Below are positions 9,299 through 16,187 of a stretch of 64,000 nucleotides of DNA, in pieces; within the stretch, counting starts at the first letter, position 1; each line of letters starts with the position of its first letter. Source of the stretch: Hymenobacter caeli (GTDB taxonomy: Bacteria; Bacteroidota; Bacteroidia; Cytophagales; Hymenobacteraceae); the NCBI RefSeq assembly GCF_013294115.1, contig NZ_JABSNP010000006.1, forward strand, positions 1 through 64,000. The letters run 5' to 3'. A program made the translations under genes and the position numbers. The notes under the pieces were generated by a model. It did no database searches. It was given only the letters and a program-made list of their open reading frames with translations, and had not been told where the DNA came from.

Positions 9299-9514
9299 AT
9301 GACCTCCCCGCTCGAACAATGGCCGCTGCCCGGCCGGGTCGACCCCGCGCTTTCGCCCTGCGCCTTTTGCCGCCGCCGGCTGCTCATTGGCGGCCGGCCG
9401 GTTTTTACCTCCTGCGCGTGCAAAGCCTTGGGCCCCCCGGTCACGATTGGGGCGCTGGCGCTGGGCGCGGGGCTGATAGTGAGCGGGCTATGGTGGATTC
9501 TTGGCAAAAAGTAG
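9299..9514 (+). CDS. Small Cys-rich single-pass membrane protein (hypothetical)
   Basis: A 71-residue ORF. An N-terminal half with four cysteines (CAFC, then CAC) suggests a zinc-ribbon or disulphide knuckle. It is followed by one transmembrane helix (TIGALALGAGLIVSGLWWIL) and a GKK end, so the N-terminus should face away from the positively charged end. It sits alone between the RCC1 gene and nrdA. It is not recognised as a family; the helix and clustered cysteines argue for a real gene, the short length against. Confidence 0.45.
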   Translation: MTSPLEQWPLPGRVDPALSPCAFCRRRLLIGGRPVFTSCACKALGPPVTIGALALGAGLIVSGLWWILGKK

Positions 9515-9586
9515 TGCGGATTGCGGTTTGCACAATGCCAATAATTAGCTGACCTATAGTCATTCTTCACCCAACGGTAACATTCG

Positions 9587-9622
9587 CCGCCCGGCTCGCT
9601 TTTTAAAAAGCGGCCGGGCGGC
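9587..9622. terminator. Hairpin terminator
   Basis: GC-rich inverted repeat (CCGCCCGGCTCGCTTTTT and an imperfect complement with AAAAAGCGGCCGGGCGG) in the gap before nrdA. It probably ends transcription of the small upstream gene. Confidence 0.6.
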
Positions 9623-9637
9623 TTCATTTTCGTGGTA

Positions 9638-9646
9638 TGTGGAAAA
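9638..9646 (-). promoter_or_regulatory. Possible single DnaA box upstream of nrdA
   Basis: On the minus strand the sequence reads TTTTCCACA, which fits TTWTNCACA, 124 bp before the nrdA start. One such box can occur by chance (another is inside the fasciclin gene near 26020). It is listed because nrdB has a cluster of DnaA boxes. Confidence 0.25.
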
Positions 9647-9769
9647 CTTCTAAACTTTTCCTTTGGCCTCGCCTAACCTTCGGAGTAATTTCCGGTCTTG
9701 AAACATCCCAATTTCCGGTGGAAATTGACTTCGATAGCCTTTCCCTTTGCTCACCCAAAGCCCTAAACT

Positions 9770-12151
9770 ATGCTGGTAATTAAACGCGACGGCCGCCGCG
9801 AGTCCGTGAAATTTGATAAAGTCACGGCCCGGATTGAGAAGCTGTGCTACGGCTTGCACATGGATTTCGTGTCGCCGATTGAGGTGGCCAAGAAGGTGAT
9901 TGACGGCATCTACGACGGCGTGACGACCGTGGAGCTGGACAACCTCGCCGCCGAAACCGCCGCTTCGCTCACCACCCGCCACCCCGACTACGCCATCCTG
10001 GCGGCCCGCATCGCGGTGAGCAACCTGCACAAGGTGACCTCGAAGTCGTTCAGCAGCACCATGAAGCGGCTGTACACCTACGAGGACCCCAAGAACGGCG
10101 AAAACGCCTCGCTGCTGGCCAAGGACGTGTGGGAAGTGATTCACAAGCACGCCGCCACGCTGGACTCGGCCATCATCTACGACCGGGACTACAACTACGA
10201 CTTTTTCGGCTTTAAGACGCTGGAGCGCAGCTACTTGCTGCGCTTGGAGGGCAAAGTGGTGGAGCGGCCCCAGCACATGCTGATGCGCGTGTCGGTGGGC
10301 ATCCACAAGGAGGACATTGATTCGGCCATCAAAACCTACAACCTGCTGAGCGAGCGGTGGTTTACCCATGCCACGCCCACGCTCTTCAACGCCGGCACGC
10401 CGAAGCCGCAGATGTCGTCGTGCTTCCTGCTGACGATGAAGGACGACTCGATTGACGGCATCTACGACACGCTGAAAAACTGCGCGCTGATTTCGCAGAG
10501 CGCCGGCGGCATTGGGCTGTCCATCAGCAACGTGCGGGCCACGGGCTCCTACATCAAGGGTACCAACGGCAACTCCAACGGCCTGGTGCCGATGCTGAAG
10601 GTGTTCAACGACACGGCCCGCTATGTGGACCAGGGCGGCGGGAAGCGCAAGGGTGCCTTCGCCATTTACCTGGAGCCCTGGCACGCCGATGTGTTCGAGT
10701 TCCTCGACCTGAAGAAGAACCACGGCAAGGAGGAGATGCGGGCCCGCGACCTGTTTTACGCCATGTGGACCCCGGATTTGTTCATGAAGCGGGTGGAGGA
10801 CAACGGCGACTGGACGCTGATGTGCCCCCACGAATGCCCGGGCCTGGAGAATTCCTGGGGCCCCGAGTTCGAGAAGCTGTACCTGAAGTATGAGCGCGAC
10901 GGCCGCGGCCGCCGCACCATCAAGGCGCAGGAGCTGTGGTTCGCCATCCTGGAAAGCCAGACGGAGACGGGCACGCCCTACATGCTGTTCAAGGACGCGG
11001 CCAACCGCAAGAGCAACCAGCAAAACCTGGGCACCATCAAGAGCAGCAACCTGTGCACCGAGATTCTGGAGTACACCGACAAGGACGAGATTGCCGTGTG
11101 CAACCTGGCCTCGCTGGCGCTGCCCCGCTACCTGGTGACGGACGCCAAGGGCAACACCACCTTCGACCACGCCAAGCTGTACGAGGTGACCTACCAGGCC
11201 ACGCTGAACCTGAACAAGGTGATTGACGTGAACTACTACCCGGTGCCCGAAACGCAGCGCAGCAACTTCCGCCACCGGCCCATCGGGCTGGGCGTGCAGG
11301 GCCTGGCCGATACGTTCATCGCGCTGCGCATGCCCTTCGAGAGCGACGAGGCCTCGGGCCTGAACGAGGACATCTTCGAAACCATCTACTTCGCCGCCAT
11401 GACGGCCTCGAAGGACCTGGCCGTGAAAGACGGGGCCTACGAAACCTTCCCGGGCTCGCCCCTGAGCAAGGGCCAGTTCCAGTTCGACCTGTGGGGCGTG
11501 ACGCCCAAGTCGGGCCGCTGGGACTGGGACACGCTGCGCGCCGAAGTTGTAGCGCACGGCGTGCGCAACTCGCTGCTGGTGGCGCCCATGCCCACGGCCA
11601 GCACCGCCCAGATTCTGGGCAACAACGAGTCGTTTGAGCCCTACACGAGCAACATTTACGTGCGGCGCGTGCTGAGCGGCGAGTTCATGGTGGTGAACAA
11701 GCACTTGCTGAAGGACCTGGTGGCCCTGGGCCTGTGGAACGACGCGATGAAGCAGGAAATCATCGCCGCCAACGGCTCGGTGCAGGGCATTGCCCGGGTG
11801 CCGCAACACATCAAGGACCTGTACAAGACGGTGTGGGAGATTTCGCAGCGCCGCATCATCGACATGTCGGCCGACCGCGGGGCCTACATCTGCCAGAGCC
11901 AGAGCCTGAACCTGCACGTGCTGAACGTGAACTTCGGCAAGCTCACCAGCATGCACTTCCACAGCTGGAAGCGCGGCCTGAAAACCGGCATGTACTACCT
12001 GCGCACCAAAGCCGCCGCCGACGCCATCAAGTTCACGGTGGAAAAGCAAGCCGCCGAAACCCTGGAGCCGATGCTCGTCGCCGCCCAGAACCAAAGCGAC
12101 ATGAGCTGCTCGCTGGATAATCCGGAGGACTGCGAGGCCTGCGGGTCGTAG
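9770..12151 (+). CDS. nrdA: Class I ribonucleotide reductase, alpha (catalytic) subunit
   Basis: A 793-residue enzyme that reduces ribonucleoside diphosphates to deoxy forms for DNA synthesis. Residues 1 to about 95 form an ATP-cone allosteric domain ([17 protein letters not shown]...). Catalytic residues are present: Cys218 (SSCF) and Cys444 (AVCNLAS) form the redox pair, and Asn427-Cys429-Glu431 (SNLCTE) is the thiyl-radical centre. The Tyr pair in TGMYYLRT carries the radical from the beta subunit. The C-terminal CEAC (Cys788/791) is the mobile thioredoxin-reducible pair. Unusually for an nrdA, nrdB is not adjacent but lies at 57.2 kb. A strong terminator follows directly. Confidence 0.98.
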   Translation: MLVIKRDGRRESVKFDKVTARIEKLCYGLHMDFVSPIEVAKKVIDGIYDGVTTVELDNLAAETAASLTTRHPDYAILAARIAVSNLHKVTSKSFSSTMKRLYTYEDPKNGENASLLAKDVWEVIHKHAATLDSAIIYDRDYNYDFFGFKTLERSYLLRLEGKVVERPQHMLMRVSVGIHKEDIDSAIKTYNLLSERWFTHATPTLFNAGTPKPQMSSCFLLTMKDDSIDGIYDTLKNCALISQSAGGIGLSISNVRATGSYIKGTNGNSNGLVPMLKVFNDTARYVDQGGGKRKGAFAIYLEPWHADVFEFLDLKKNHGKEEMRARDLFYAMWTPDLFMKRVEDNGDWTLMCPHECPGLENSWGPEFEKLYLKYERDGRGRRTIKAQELWFAILESQTETGTPYMLFKDAANRKSNQQNLGTIKSSNLCTEILEYTDKDEIAVCNLASLALPRYLVTDAKGNTTFDHAKLYEVTYQATLNLNKVIDVNYYPVPETQRSNFRHRPIGLGVQGLADTFIALRMPFESDEASGLNEDIFETIYFAAMTASKDLAVKDGAYETFPGSPLSKGQFQFDLWGVTPKSGRWDWDTLRAEVVAHGVRNSLLVAPMPTASTAQILGNNESFEPYTSNIYVRRVLSGEFMVVNKHLLKDLVALGLWNDAMKQEIIAANGSVQGIARVPQHIKDLYKTVWEISQRRIIDMSADRGAYICQSQSLNLHVLNVNFGKLTSMHFHSWKRGLKTGMYYLRTKAAADAIKFTVEKQAAETLEPMLVAAQNQSDMSCSLDNPEDCEACGS

Positions 12152-12170
12152 ATTGATTCAATTAATTCTG

Positions 12171-12218
12171 CTGTTACATAAAAGAGGAAACCCAAGGGTT
12201 TCCTCTTTTATGTAACAG
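12171..12218. terminator. Long perfect bidirectional terminator
   Basis: A 23-bp perfect inverted repeat (12171-12193 and 12196-12218) with a 2-nt loop and A/T tracts on both arms. It lies directly after nrdA and marks the left edge of the A+T-rich accessory block. Confidence 0.85.
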
Positions 12219-12236
12219 CAATACTACATCTTGATT

Positions 12237-13613
12237 ATGAGTATGAAAGCATCAATCGATACAATAGCTTCCTTTTTAGATGGCAATTTGCTTGAAATGG
12301 CAAAGGATGCTAGAGATAAGCTGGGTGAATACGAACATGCTGAACTCACTATTAAGGAAGCCTATTCTACATTAAAACTATTGCTCGACCAACTAAAGGC
12401 ATCAATTGAAAAAGGGTATTTAGAAAGAGTTAGTCAGAGCAGAAGAGTTGCTATTGGTGCGCAAATGACTATCATTAATCAGGCATTAGATATGCTCAAC
12501 CAACATAAATACGAATCTAACTACCAGTCTAAGCAGTATCAATCTCAATACATTCAAGGCGTTTATGGATTAAAAGATGCTGTTGATGATGCGAAGCTAT
12601 TTGAAATGTCAAAAAGTTTTGGTAATTATTATAGTTCTTTAGAAAAGTTATCTATTACAGAGAATCAGTATCAAGAAATATTATCCAAAATATCGGGAAC
12701 AGAAGAGTTATATGAAAGTTCTTATAGTAGACTTGAGCTATTAAATGAGAAGTTAGAATTAGCAGAAAAAGCGTCGGAGGAATTGGAAATTCTAAAATCT
12801 ACAGGTGAAAAAAATGAAATTAAAATAGATGGATTTTTAGATAATGCAAAAGAATATGTGCAGGATATGGAAGATAGAAGAGGGAGAATTGAGTCTTTTC
12901 ATAAAAATATAGAAGATATGGAAGAGGCGGTTGAAAAGCTGAAAGAGGAAAATATAAAAAGTGTTAGCAATACAAAAAAGAATCTCCAAGATTTTTTTGA
13001 AAAATCACATGCCAATATTGACAAAGCTATAAAGAAGACTGACGGTATTATTGCAGACAACGAAAGCCTCAAAGAACAAGTAGCAGTTCTGCTGCAAGGT
13101 GCTACAGCTGGTCGATTAAATGCAGAGTTTAAAACAGAAAGCACTAAAATAAGTAATGAACTACGCTTTTGGCTTGCTGGAGTAATTATTATTAATATAC
13201 TATTACTTTGCTTCTCATGTTTGATGATTTTTGGCTCAACCGTAATCAATATTCCAGCGATTGATTTAAAGTCACTAACTGCTGTTGCTTTTGTGAAAAT
13301 TTTTCTAACAATCCCAATTTTATTACTTGATTGGTTTATGGTACGGCAATATAATATTAGAAGAGAGCTTATGGAAAAATACACTTTTAAGTCTTTGGTA
13401 TCAATATCTTTAGTGCACTATAATGAATTGATTAAACAGCATATTGAAAATGAAGAGGCAGCAGCATTTATTATAAGTGCTATCGATAAGATATATTCAT
13501 CGCCCTTTGACCTGCCTGATACTAAGATGGCGGCTGCAATAAACGCTTTCGCAGAAAAAGGAACGGGAATACTTGAAAAAGCTGTGGAGAAAGTGATTGA
13601 TAAAGTGAAGTGA
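12237..13613 (+). CDS. A+T-rich coiled-coil protein with a two-helix membrane hairpin
   Basis: A 458-residue protein in DNA of only about 22-37% G+C (three lines counted), against 58-70% next door: a clear sign of horizontal import. Residues ~1-300 are highly charged, heptad-rich helices (a long coiled coil) without a signal peptide. Two transmembrane helices follow (FWLAGVIIINILLLCFSCLM and AVAFVKIFLTIPILLLDWFM). A ~95-residue cytosolic helical tail contains RRELMEKYTFKSLVSISLVHYNE and ends in VIDKVK. No catalytic motif is visible. This layout resembles uncharacterised membrane proteins in mobile or defence regions; that link is inference. ATG 12237 is used; TTG 12231 and ATG 12243 are alternatives. 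Confidence 0.8.
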   Translation: MSMKASIDTIASFLDGNLLEMAKDARDKLGEYEHAELTIKEAYSTLKLLLDQLKASIEKGYLERVSQSRRVAIGAQMTIINQALDMLNQHKYESNYQSKQYQSQYIQGVYGLKDAVDDAKLFEMSKSFGNYYSSLEKLSITENQYQEILSKISGTEELYESSYSRLELLNEKLELAEKASEELEILKSTGEKNEIKIDGFLDNAKEYVQDMEDRRGRIESFHKNIEDMEEAVEKLKEENIKSVSNTKKNLQDFFEKSHANIDKAIKKTDGIIADNESLKEQVAVLLQGATAGRLNAEFKTESTKISNELRFWLAGVIIINILLLCFSCLMIFGSTVINIPAIDLKSLTAVAFVKIFLTIPILLLDWFMVRQYNIRRELMEKYTFKSLVSISLVHYNELIKQHIENEEAAAFIISAIDKIYSSPFDLPDTKMAAAINAFAEKGTGILEKAVEKVIDKVK

Positions 13614-13640
13614 AACTGCTAAGTCTTCTTGGACGCTCTT

Positions 13641-13751
13641 GCCCCAGTAGCGGCTGGTTTGCGTTTGGGGTAGGGGCCCCGGGCGGGGTTTGTATCTTCG
13701 CCACATGGAAACTCCTATTTCGGCGGCCCACCCGCGCATTACCATTGACCC
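13641..13751 (+). repeat. Direct repeat, copy A (spans DUF433 promoter and first codons)
   Basis: About 110 bp: CGGCTGGTTTGCGTTTGGGG, then TAGGGGCCCCGGGCGGGG, a TATCTTCG box, and the codons for METPISAAHPRITIDP. In this copy the initiation codon is an intact ATG and the promoter-like box is closest to consensus, so it is the functional or parental form. Copies B to E lie downstream in the same orientation. Confidence 0.85.
13693..13700 (+). promoter_or_regulatory. TAnnTTTG-like -7 box of the DUF433 gene
   Basis: TATCTTCG (one mismatch to TAnnTTTG) lies exactly 4 nt before the ATG at 13705. A start site about 7 nt downstream would give a leaderless or near-leaderless mRNA. Confidence 0.5.
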
Positions 13752-13950
13752 CACCATTTGCCACGGGCAGCCCACGGTGCGCGGCCTGCGCTACCCGGTG
13801 CAAAACGTGCTTGAATACTTGGCATCGGGCATGACCGAGGCCGAAATCCTGGCCGATTACGAGGACTTGGAAGTGGAAGACCTGCGCGCCTGCCAAGCCT
13901 ACGCGGCTGATATTATGCAGGTGCGCTCCATTTACCGGCTGGCTTCGTGA
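13705..13950 (+). CDS. DUF433 antitoxin
   Basis: An 81-residue DUF433 protein: the small HTH-containing antitoxin family that pairs with DUF5615 PIN-like toxins. The conserved core is visible: HPRITIDPTICHGQPTVRGLR, then VQNVLEYLASGMTEAEILADYEDLEVEDLRACQAYA. The stop overlaps the GTG start of the toxin frame by 4 nt (GTGA), as in co-translated TA pairs. The 5' end lies inside repeat copy A. Because the toxin is interrupted, the antitoxin may now be free-standing. Confidence 0.9.
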   Translation: METPISAAHPRITIDPTICHGQPTVRGLRYPVQNVLEYLASGMTEAEILADYEDLEVEDLRACQAYAADIMQVRSIYRLAS

Positions 13951-14321
13951 GTCGTCCGGAGCCGTTGCGGGTAATTGTTGATGCCCAGCTACCGCGGCAA
14001 TTGGCGCGGTAGCTGGCCTTTCACGCGGGCTATGATAGCTTGCACACGCTCGACTTGCCGGCGGCCAATCGCACGCAGGACGGCAGCATCACTCGCTTGT
14101 CGATGGAAGAGCAGCGGGTGGTCATCACCAAAGACGCGGATTTTGTAAACAGCTTTTTGCTGCACGGCCAGCCGCATAAGCTATTACTGGTTTCCACCGG
14201 CAACATCAGCACGGTCGATTTGCTGGAGCTATTTCGGAAGTTTCTGCCGCAGTTGACGCAGGTATTGACGCACCACGCCTACGTAGAATTATCTCGAACG
14301 CTACTAGTAACTCACCGGTAG
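13947..14321 (+). pseudogene. DUF5615 PIN-like toxin interrupted by an in-frame amber stop
   Basis: From GTG 13947 the frame reads VIVDAQLPRQLAR, then TAG at 14010-14012, then LAFHAGYDSLHTLDLPAANRTQDGSI, VVITKDADFVNSF and the family's end, stopping at 14321. The parts before and after the stop together make a full-length DUF5615 protein (about 124 aa). This family has the PIN-like acidic residues in VDAQLP and TKDADF. The expected residue at the stop is Trp (ARWL), so a TGG-to-TAG change explains it. Restart at TTG 14040 or ATG 14103 would lack the first catalytic Asp. The toxin is probably inactive unless the amber codon is read through. Confidence 0.85.
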
Positions 14322-14330
14322 TAACAGCAG

Positions 14331-14381
14331 GCTTCGCCAACCGCTGGGGCCCCGGTAGCGGCTGGTTTGCGTTTGGGTGTA
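14331..14381 (+). repeat. Direct repeat, copy B (truncated)
   Basis: Only the first ~50 bp of the repeat is present (GCTTCGCCAACCGCTGGGGC, then CCCGGTAGCGGCTGGTTTGC and GTTTGGGTGTA). It breaks off where the hicB-like gene on the opposite strand ends. This looks like an insertion or deletion boundary inside a repeat. Confidence 0.7.
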
Positions 14382-14390
14382 GTTGGAAGT

Positions 14391-14669
14391 TCAACTCCAA
14401 TTATATGTTATGGTCGTTAAGGCCGAATGCTGCTGCCAGCCCAAGGCCAAGAGAAGCTGGTTTAGTGTTCCGCGTTGGGTAACATCCTGTTTGAAAAAGG
14501 CCAGAGTTTCCTCAAATGCATAATGGGCTTCTGCTTCGGTGTCACCATAGGAGGATAATTCCAGCGCTGGGCAATAAGCAACGTATTGTCCGCTGTCATC
14601 ACATAAAAGTTGGGTTATTACCTGTATACCTGTGATGGCACCATACTTGTCAGTTGTGAGCGTTTCCAT
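14391..14669 (-). CDS. Solitary HicB-like antitoxin
   Basis: A 92-residue HicB-type protein. The YVAYCPALELSSYGDTEAEAHYAFEETLAFF segment matches the partly degraded RNase-H-like HicB fold (D..G.yva..p.l...a.Gdt..eA). The N-terminal strand has LTTDKYGAI. No HicA toxin (a short dsRBD-like gene) could be found on either side, so it is either an orphan antitoxin or the toxin was lost. It is the only gene of this block on the minus strand, and its 3' end abuts truncated repeat copy B. Base composition is lower in G+C than the chromosome around it. Confidence 0.72.
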   Translation of the reverse strand: METLTTDKYGAITGIQVITQLLCDDSGQYVAYCPALELSSYGDTEAEAHYAFEETLAFFKQDVTQRGTLNQLLLALGWQQHSALTTITYNWS

Positions 14670-14701
14670 TTCTAAAGGTAATGAGGGTCAAGTTGTAGTA
14701 T

Positions 14702-14815
14702 CGCCCAGCCGCCCCAGCCCCGGGCGCGGCTGGTTTGCGTTTAGGGTAGGGTCCCCGGGCGGGGTTGGTCGCTGCGCCACCGGGAAACGCCGGTTTCGGC
14801 GGCCCACCCGCGCAG
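14702..14815 (+). repeat. Direct repeat, copy C
   Basis: Full-length copy. The DUF433 start region is decayed: CACCGGGAAACGCCGGTTTC replaces the ATG-containing stretch, and the DUF433 part stops after CCCACCCGCGCA. The next gene's TAGTTTTG box starts immediately afterwards. Confidence 0.8.
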
Positions 14816-14823
14816 TAGTTTTG
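14816..14823 (+). promoter_or_regulatory. TAnnTTTG -7 box of the DUF6883 gene
   Basis: TAGTTTTG, a perfect match, 4 nt before ATG 14828. It abuts repeat copy C, so the repeat supplies the upstream promoter half. Confidence 0.6.
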
Positions 14824-14827
14824 CTGG

Positions 14828-15163
14828 ATGACGCTTCACGACAAGCCGCTGTTTGTGGCACCCAACAAGGTGCAGGACTACCTACTCAACCCTGACCATC
14901 CTATTGGTGGGGCCAAAGCCCGGTTTTTCCTCGGCATCGGTTATTCGCGGGAGCACTACGAGCAGCTGATTGCCGATTTGATTGAGCACGGCCACACGCG
15001 CCCCGTGACCGAGGAGAAAGATTCGCCCTACGGCGTTAAATTCGTGGTAGATGGCCCACTGCTGGCCCCCAACGGCCGGGAGTATCCGCTGCGCACCGTG
15101 TGGATGGAACAATCGCCCGGCACGTTCGTTTTGTTAATCACTGCCCACTTACTCGACCGCTGA
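14828..15163 (+). CDS. DUF6883 protein, possible toxin-like partner
   Basis: A 111-residue protein of the DUF6883 type. Typical features are the opening LHDKPLFVAPNKVQDYLLNPDHPIGGAKARFFLGIGYS, the helix REHYEQLIADLIEHG, and the C-terminal YGVKFVVDGPLLAPNG...LRTVWMEQ...FVLLITAH. DUF6883 domains occur alone or at the C-end of large toxins. Stand-alone ones are commonly followed by a DUF4926 gene, as here, with stop and start sharing one base (TGATG). A TA or toxin-immunity role is likely from this arrangement but not proven, and which partner would be toxic is not readable. Confidence 0.75.
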   Translation: MTLHDKPLFVAPNKVQDYLLNPDHPIGGAKARFFLGIGYSREHYEQLIADLIEHGHTRPVTEEKDSPYGVKFVVDGPLLAPNGREYPLRTVWMEQSPGTFVLLITAHLLDR

Positions 15164-15387
15164 TGAAACCACCCTTTGCTGAATTAGAGATTGTGCAATT
15201 GCGGCAGGCGCACCCCGAATGCGGCTTGCCGGCGGGGGCCCCCGGTACCGTCGTGCTGGTGTACCGGCAAGGCGAAGCCTACGAAGTAGAATTTGTGCGC
15301 CCTGATGGTTCTACCCAAGCGGTATTGACTTTGCCAGCCGCCGAAGTGGCTGCCCCATCTGCCCATGCGGTGCGGCAAGCGGCTTAG
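15163..15387 (+). CDS. DUF4926 protein, partner of DUF6883
   Basis: A 74-residue DUF4926 protein: PFAELEIVQLRQAHPECGLPAGAPGTVVLVY, then EAYEVEFVRPDGSTQAVLTL, a compact SH3-like beta protein ('G..GtVV.v....Y.VEF.d..G'). It overlaps the DUF6883 stop by one base, so the two are almost certainly co-translated. The frame is open upstream to 15100, but the overlap start is typical of paired genes. It is probably the antidote half if the pair is a TA system (inference). Repeat copy D begins 21 bp after its stop. Confidence 0.75.
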   Translation: MKPPFAELEIVQLRQAHPECGLPAGAPGTVVLVYRQGEAYEVEFVRPDGSTQAVLTLPAAEVAAPSAHAVRQAA

Positions 15388-15408
15388 CAGTGTTGTAATT
15401 ATAGCATC

Positions 15409-15533
15409 GTCCAGCCGCTGGGGCCCCGGTAGCGGCCGGTTTGCGGTTGGGGGTAGGGGCCCCGGGCGGGGTTGGTAGCTGCGCCACCTGGAAACTGCTG
15501 TTTCGGCGGCCCACCCGCGCATTACCATTGACC
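15409..15533 (+). repeat. Direct repeat, copy D (longest match to copy A)
   Basis: About 125 bp. It retains the DUF433-derived codons in frame: CTG GAA ACT GCT GTT TCG ..., giving (L)ETAVSAAHPRITIDP, with CTG where copy A has ATG. The promoter-like box is TAGCTGCG, weaker than copy A. This is a relic of a DUF433 gene 5' end. Confidence 0.85.
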
Positions 15534-15545
15534 CGAGCCGGGAAG

Positions 15546-15553
15546 TAGCTTTG
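15546..15553 (+). promoter_or_regulatory. TAnnTTTG -7 box
   Basis: TAGCTTTG, a perfect match, 4 nt before ATG 15558 and 12 bp after repeat copy D. Confidence 0.6.
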
Positions 15554-15557
15554 CCGC

Positions 15558-15848
15558 ATGTTTGAAGGCTACGAAATTGACTTTGGCAAGCTTAATCTCA
15601 ACTGGCTGCACAGCGTCAGTATTGAGTTGGATGAGATAATCGACCTGATAGAAGTGGCCGAGCGGGCGCAAACGTACTTGCAGGCCAACGGGCAAATTGA
15701 GCTGGTCGGCTACACGAACCGACGCAAGTTTATTTCCGTTATTTTTACTATCAGCGGGCAGCAGCTCGTGGTCGATGATGTAAACCTTCCCCGTTATGAA
15801 ACCATCCAGGACGTTATTCTCCGCCGACTTGCCGCCGAATCCGAGTAA
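15558..15848 (+). CDS. Small protein of an unnamed two-gene cassette (possible BrnT-like toxin)
   Basis: A 96-residue protein: MFEGYEIDFGKLNLNWLHSVSIELDEI..., then IELVGYTNRRKFISVIFTISGQQLVVDDVNLP and YETIQDVILRRL. The order 'N...HsVs.dEi', 'vGyT..rkfi.vift' is loosely like RelE/BrnT-fold toxins, but the hallmark BrnT residues are not clear, so no name is given. Seven bases separate it from a 43-codon gene that could encode its antidote. It has its own promoter box and lies between repeat copies D and E. The TA reading is inference from layout. Confidence 0.65.
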   Translation: MFEGYEIDFGKLNLNWLHSVSIELDEIIDLIEVAERAQTYLQANGQIELVGYTNRRKFISVIFTISGQQLVVDDVNLPRYETIQDVILRRLAAESE

Positions 15849-15855
15849 TCTTTCC

Positions 15856-15987
15856 ATGAACGGCAAAACCGTCGAGGAATGGGAAGCTGGCCGTATCAGT
15901 GGGCCGCTCTCGAAGCGGGAGCTATTTGCGTACCTAAAGAAAATAGGCAAGCTGCCCGCCGACGCGCAGTACAAGCAGGCTTCTTAA
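15856..15987 (+). CDS. 43-residue partner gene (possible antidote)
   Basis: A very short gene: MNGKTVEEWEAGRISGPLSK, then RELFAYLKKIGKLPADAQYKQAS. It is predicted to be mostly helical and basic at the end. The start is 7 nt after the upstream stop, so it is probably translationally coupled. It is too short for a recognisable domain. Small size, position and spacing fit an antitoxin-like role; nothing in the residues proves it. Confidence 0.5.
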   Translation: MNGKTVEEWEAGRISGPLSKRELFAYLKKIGKLPADAQYKQAS

Positions 15988-16012
15988 ATTAAAAGCAGCC
16001 GTTACGTTAAAC

Positions 16013-16069
16013 AACACCCGCCACGCCTCTGCTTCCTTGGACGCAAGCGCACCAGGGCGGGTTTTTTTG
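16013..16069 (+). terminator. Possible terminator
   Basis: ACCCGCC pairs with GGCGGGT across a ~34-nt loop and is followed by seven T residues. The arm is short, so the call is tentative. It falls after the last cassette gene and before repeat copy E. Confidence 0.45.
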
Positions 16070-16079
16070 TGTCTCCAGC

Positions 16080-16185
16080 TTCGCCGGCCGCTGGGGCCCC
16101 GGGAGCGGCTGGCCTGCGTTTGGGGTAGGGGCCCCGGACGGGGTTGGTAGCTGCGCCACCGGGAAACGCCGGTTTCGGCGGCCCG
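16080..16185 (+). repeat. Direct repeat, copy E (right edge of the block)
   Basis: Nearly full-length: CCGCTGGGGCCCCGGGAGCG, then TAGGGGCCCCGGACGGGG, GGTAGCTGCGCCACCGGGAA and TTTCGGCGGCCC. It is cut 3 bp before the stop codon of the Crp-family gene, so the repeat array ends exactly against a chromosomal gene. Confidence 0.8.
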
Positions 16186-16187
16186 GC

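Noticed and set aside
9650..12094. An 814-codon open frame on the minus strand opposite nrdA
   Set aside because: Its product is rich in His, Val, Gln, Gly and Leu without any motif, and it lies exactly antisense to nrdA. It is the usual shadow of G+C-rich codon use.
14040..14321. Treating the downstream part of the DUF5615 frame as a complete short gene starting at TTG 14040
   Set aside because: It would lack the conserved N-terminal acidic motif (VDAQLP). The matching upstream segment in the same frame shows that the gene was longer and is interrupted by the stop.
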